Shown piece after piece: positions 60,101 through 64,000 of a DNA stretch of 64,000 bases (position 1 is the first letter of the stretch; each line of letters starts with the position of its first letter). Source of the DNA: Pyrrhoderma lamaoense (taxonomy: Eukaryota; Basidiomycota; Agaricomycetes; Hymenochaetales; Hymenochaetaceae); assembly GCA_002794735.1 (NCBI GenBank), contig NBAZ01000025.1:124001-188000 (forward strand). The letters run 5' to 3'. A program made the position numbers and the translations under genes. The notes below the pieces were generated by a model. That model was not told where the DNA came from, did not search any database, and saw only the letters and a list, made by a program, of their open reading frames with translations.

Positions 60101-61199
60101 CACAGTAAAGATAGCAGATTTCTATCATCTACCCGGTCTTCGTGAAAAGATAACAGCGCTCAAAGCTGCTCGAGAAAGTGCCGACCGATTGCGTGAAGAG
60201 CGGGCAAGAAGATCGGATTGGAGAAGAGCAGCAGGTCCTGTACTCCCGGAAAAAGATGTGTATCAGGGGGTGGAACAGCAACTGAAGAGTCGTTTTCAAG
60301 ATACTAGACCAGCACCAGCGGTACACAGACCAAGACTAGCAGCTGCAGCGCCTACAGATGAACCATCACCATTTGCTAAGAGGGCTTCATCACATGTCCC
60401 TGTCATGGAACCATCTTCTTCAAAAACTTTTATCGAGGATTCACCTCCACCTGAGAAGAGAAAATATGACGACTTGGATGATTTTGATGATCCAGATATG
60501 AGTATCAGTGTACACATGGGAACAGTGACTGAGGGAACTCCAAAACGACGAGCTATTGATTATTCGGAAGAAACGAAATCACAAGCCAGTGAGTTGTTTT
60601 AATTAAGGTATATCGTTATATTCAAATGAGGAACTATTATTATATATAGAGCCTAATCCATTCGCCAAGAAGCCTTCGGCAACTGACAAAGTAGCTAACG
60701 GTACCAAACCAAATCCATTTGCGCGAAAGCTTGGCCCAACGAAATCTGTACATAAGAGCGAATCTTTCTTTAACAAGGTCAATGCGGCAGAGTCAGATGT
60801 TGAAAAAGAAAAGCGTGCACATATTGGTTCAAAGGATAAAAAGTCTGCGAACGGTGCATCTAAACAGACAACATTATTTGCAATGGGAGCTGGAGCGCCT
60901 AAAAAGATTTCCAAGAAACATAACAGCTTCGTTGAGTCTCAAGAATCAGAGAGACACAGAGATTGGACGGATTTACTCCTGAGCAGGCGGAAGAAGAGAC
61001 TCAGGAAAGTACTATCTGTGAGACAGCATCCTCTCGTGAGGAAAATACCCAAGAAACAGATACACAGCTCGAGGTAGGCCACCCTTGTAACATGTTGTCG
61101 GACTAAACTAACCAGTCAACACAGACACAGTATGAAAATGACGATGACGACGAACCCATTGAATGGGAAGCATCGCCGCCCCTGAATCCAGAGGGATAG
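57148..61199 (+). CDS. CTF4: Ctf4/AND-1 replisome adaptor (WDHD1)
   Basis: Trimeric hub linking CMG helicase to polymerase alpha and other factors. Start ATG 57148 ([20 protein letters not shown]). An N-terminal WD40 propeller is spread over many exons: [101 protein letters not shown]. Then an acidic linker ([15 protein letters not shown]) and the SepB/Ctf4 helical-propeller region ([50 protein letters not shown]). The helical bundle [19 protein letters not shown], then a disordered tail with repeated NPFAKK/NPFARK motifs and an acidic end ([14 protein letters not shown]). No C-terminal HMG box, as in fungi. Two one-base breaks: CCGG 59324-59327 and GG 60965-60966. Confidence 0.95.
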
Positions 61200-61573
61200 A
61201 GTCGAAAGGTTAATAGGCTTCATTTAATCTTCTCTCAATATTTTTGAAAGACATATCCGCATTTATTCCCATACTTGACATACCAATAACTCACGAACAA
61301 TGTGTTCGTTCATCATTGTATTTTTTCATGTAAATTATCGTCTTTGCAATGCTAGTTTATGATAACAACTATCCACAACCTAAACTTTCCGGATGTCACC
61401 AACTATGAATTTAAGCCCAACGGATTGTAAGGGGATCTCCTTATCGTAAAAAATACTTTAAAATATCCCGAGTAAGTAGATGCATTGAGTTCTAGTCGCG
61501 CTCTATATTTTTGTAGATTGGATCCCGAATTCCGAGGTCCTGAAGATAGTGTTAGCTATATACGAGAAGAAAG
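61200..61573. other. convergent 3' region of CTF4 and the mtTFB-like gene
   Basis: AT-rich 370-bp spacer between two convergent stops. No gene seen. Confidence 0.4.
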
Positions 61574-63126
61574 TTATTCACTCAAAAACAAACGAACTTC
61601 AGGGGCGAAAGGCCATTCATCGAATGCTTTAACGACAATTTTGAAGTCATCTAATGTTAATCTTCGAACGGGTTTTACCATGTTAGCCCGTTGGTTTGGG
61701 GGTTTTGATGGATCAGCGATGATTTTCTTTAGATTTTGGGCTCCAGGACCCAGGGCGCTATCAAAGGACAATATCAGTGAGCATCAAAATTGTTCCAAGA
61801 ATGGTTGAAAACTTTTACCTGATGGCTTTGTCGAGATTTGTGCTCTTTAAGACAAATAGTCGTCGAAGGACGTAGTCCCATTTGTCGGTCTTTCCAGGTT
61901 CAATGCACTGTAATGGGAGCAAAATAAGTTCAATCTTGAGTAAATGTTTTTCCATCACACGATATACACACAGAATCGATAGTAGGGAAGACGTTGATTG
62001 CGACGAAGGGTGTCCCAGACACCCGATGACCATGACCACGTCCGCCTATAGGCCAGAAGTGTTCTGGATAGGGCTTTAGCTCTTCCTTCGGAATTATATT
62101 TTTTATTTCCGAGGTTGCCGACGCAATAACGCTCAATTTGTTGTATTTAGTAGCTCCAGGAGGGGCCACAACACGCTTTCAAAGGAGTTACAAATACAAT
62201 CACTTCATAATGGAGATTCACGTACTTCATGCAAGAGTTCACTCATTATAAAGGACATTGGAACACGGCCATATCTAAAAAGCCATGACCTTTCTGGAAC
62301 TATTCTCCACAGTTGTGCTACCAATTGGTCTCCAAGGACTGTATGTGGAATGTGAGAGACGAAATGTAGATTTGGAACTAAGCAAGCGTGTTAGAAAGAC
62401 ATATATTGATAAAGCAAAGCATAGTACGAACTCGTATCGGACCAGTCTCTTTTAATTACATCATTAAGAAGACCTCGCGCCTCGATTTCTGGATAGGTGG
62501 ACCAAAGGTATCCTGACAAGGGCAAAACAGTTACACGGGGATCATATTCTTCTAATGGCTAGTAGATTAGATCAGTAACCTTCTTGATTATGCTCACCCA
62601 GCTAGAATGTACCTTGAGATATTCGTTGTATGTTTCTACATCCTCCAGTACAATGATTTTCTTTACTTTAGAAGGAGGTAATTTCATTAAACTGCGGGTC
62701 AAAACCCCCGGTCCTAAATATCCAGACTGATTATGAGCAACGGGACTTTATATCGAAGGAGAAAAAAACATTCCTGGGAATGACTCAATTATGACTTTGG
62801 GTTCTCCTTCATATTCTTTACCATCCGGGCCTTTAAGTATGCCGTTGGCTACCTTGTCCGCAGTGTCTTCGTTTTGAAGGTAAACTCTACCCTGATTCTG
62901 AGATGAAGGGAACAGCTTTTTCCATTCCTCCCTAGGGGTAGTTGTGGGATCGTTGACAAAAGTCTGATTCTGTTCCATTGTGCCGCCCGAGGCTGAAAGA
63001 ATAAACGTGAGCGGACAAAAAACATCGAGTGACGATCCCCGTCGCGCTCTAAACGTCAAGTCCAAGATTTTCAATCTTCGTCTTCGCGTCGAGTAACTCG
63101 GCACGTGAGTCTATGACTGTACTCAT
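61574..63126 (-). CDS. rRNA adenine dimethylase-like mitochondrial transcription factor B (mtTFB/Mtf1 type)
   Basis: Class I methyltransferase fold related to KsgA/Dim1. Fungal and animal mitochondrial members act as transcription-initiation factors or 12S/15S rRNA methylases. Seen: QNQGRVYLQNEDTADKVANG, KVIIESFPG, SGYLGPGVLTRSLMKLPPSK (SAM motif I), KKIIVLEDVETYNEYLK (motif II acidic residue), HFVSHIPHTVLGDQLVAQLW, SWLFRYGRVPMSFIMSE, HFWPIGGRGHGHRVSGTPFVAINVFP, WDYVLRRLFVLKS and the C-terminal LTLDDFKIVVKAFDEWPFAPE. The usual NLPY-type motif IV is replaced by HIPHT, suggesting loss of methylase activity. The start is uncertain: ATG 62978 (MEQNQTF) or 63126 (MSTVIDSRAELLD) joined by an intron. 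One-base breaks near 62773 and 62986 are suspected. Confidence 0.75.
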
Positions 63127-63203
63127 TGTGTATCACGTCCAGCTCACACTCACATCGCCAGTAATAGCCCTTAATTCCCAGAGGTCGTCAAGTCTGTCGT
63201 CTT
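63127..63203. promoter_or_regulatory. compact bidirectional promoter between mtTFB-like gene and TAPT1
   Basis: If the upstream ATG at 63126 is used, the two start codons are only 77 bp apart and face away from each other. No TATA box seen. Confidence 0.4.
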
Positions 63204-64000
63204 ATGCCTGAATCTGCCCACTTACGACATGTACGTCTAAGCAGAAGAGCCTCCGCTATGGCAAGTCTCCATAGCATGACTCGCAAACCCTCAGCCTATG
63301 GGCTTCAACCTCTGTCATCCTCTAAGCGTCACTCATCAGATCCTATGTCTTCTGAGGTCCATGTGAAGGAAGAAAGTGATCAATACAGTGATGAGTCGGA
63401 TATGGACTACGGGGCAGAAGGTTATGCAGTCAAAAAAGAGGAAGGGTCTCCTTCGCCAACTATACTGAGTTCTCATCTCTGTCAAGATACACTAACTTAT
63501 GCATCGCTTCCATCTTCTCCACTAATTGAGACCCCAATGCCTTCCTCTCCACCCCAGTTGAACTAGACTCTAAATATCTACACGAGAGATCTCACTACGT
63601 CCCCTTCTCTCTTTGGGATTATCTTAGAGAAGAACTGCTTGCCACGGATTTTGACTCCCATCAGGAACTGAAATGGGAGCGAGTTAGCAACTTTTTAAAT
63701 ATTCCCCTAGCCGTTGAGAAAGTGTGTCCATCGTTTTCTCACATCAGTTTTTCGCTCATCGTTCATTACGAATGTAGATTCTAGGATTTGGGTTTATTCT
63801 ATGCTTTGATTCATTTCTCTACACATTTACAATCCTGCCAATCCGTTGCGTCCTCGCAGTATTTCATGCATTTAGTATAGTCTTTACCAAGTCTTCACTC
63901 CCTCCATCTCAAAAGGCAGATCTTCTTCGAGCTCTGCTTCTTATTGTCTCTATACTTATCCTTATTCCACTGACCGACGCTAGCAAGATATATCATTCCA
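63204..64000 (+). CDS. TAPT1/Emp65 family membrane protein (N-terminal part, cut by window edge)
   Basis: Polytopic ER/ciliary-type membrane protein family (DUF747; yeast Emp65, animal TAPT1), implicated in ER quality control. Start ATG 63204 (MPESAHLRHVRLSRRAS). A disordered, Ser-rich acidic N-terminus (VHVKEESDQYSDESDMDYG) is followed by the family core: FSLWDYLREELLATDFDSHQ, ELKWERVSNFLNIPLAVEK, then across an intron (about 63721-63782) a first membrane segment FGFILCFDSFLYTFTILP, IRCVLAVFHAF, and further hydrophobic sequence LLRALLLIVSILILIPL to the edge. A one-base break at CCCC 63552-63555 separates SPPQ from the core and otherwise creates a false stop at 63564. Confidence 0.88.

Noticed and set aside
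62748..63104. Arg-rich N-terminus resembling a mitochondrial presequence upstream of the mtTFB-like protein
   Set aside because: That frame starts at GTG, not ATG, and has a stop just upstream, so it cannot be the natural start as printed.

Overview
This is a nuclear fungal window, most likely from an agaricomycete basidiomycete. The evidence is dense genes split by many introns of about 45-70 nt with GTRNGT-type donors, a moderately AT-rich base composition, and recognisable fungal orthologues on both strands (Rdh54, Hrd1, Pex24-type peroxin, Gpi18, dynamitin, Rap1, Cdc24, Thi6, Ctf4). The species cannot be named from the sequence alone.

Layout, left to right. 1-8.1 kb: an Rdh54/Rad54B recombination translocase (minus, C-terminus cut by the window edge) and a membrane-anchored YtcJ-type amidohydrolase (minus). 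9.3-14.4 kb: an APC-family amino-acid/GABA permease and the ERAD ubiquitin ligase Hrd1 (plus), tail-to-tail with a YqeY/Aim41 protein (minus). 16.6-20 kb: a dysferlin-domain peroxin and a DUF2419/Qng1-like queuosine-salvage protein (minus). 20.1-20.6 kb: a non-autonomous TIR element with a TA target duplication. 22.2-23.3 kb: two unrecognised small genes. 24.9-29.8 kb: Gpi18, an asparaginase-family Ntn hydrolase and dynamitin (all minus). 29.9-32.9 kb: two tandem carboxymuconolactone-decarboxylase paralogues (minus) and a 3-hydroxyisobutyrate dehydrogenase (plus). 34.2-36 kb: a secreted GH28 polygalacturonase. 36.2-39.2 kb: a Rap1-like telomere protein with BRCT and three Myb-like repeats (minus). 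39.2-43.2 kb is gene-poor. 43.2-49.2 kb: Cdc24 (plus) and a phytanoyl-CoA-dioxygenase-family enzyme (plus). 49.4-56.5 kb: Thi6 (minus) and a long disordered protein of unknown function (minus). 57.1-64 kb: Ctf4/AND-1 (plus), a mitochondrial rRNA-dimethylase/mtTFB protein (minus) and the start of a TAPT1 family gene (plus, cut by the edge).

The genes are mostly unrelated housekeeping functions. Genome maintenance is well represented: Rdh54, Rap1 and Ctf4 all lie here. There is no sign of a secondary-metabolite cluster, virus or defence island.

The strongest global signal is technical or very odd. At least fifteen conserved reading frames are broken, always by exactly one missing base, and always inside or beside a short C or G run (2-5 nt). 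Adding one C or G back restores the family consensus each time, for example helicase motif V of Rdh54 and the RING of Hrd1. I read this as systematic homopolymer under-calling in the assembly, so none of these genes is called a pseudogene. Exon boundaries below were inferred by eye, and CDS coordinates are genomic spans that include introns.
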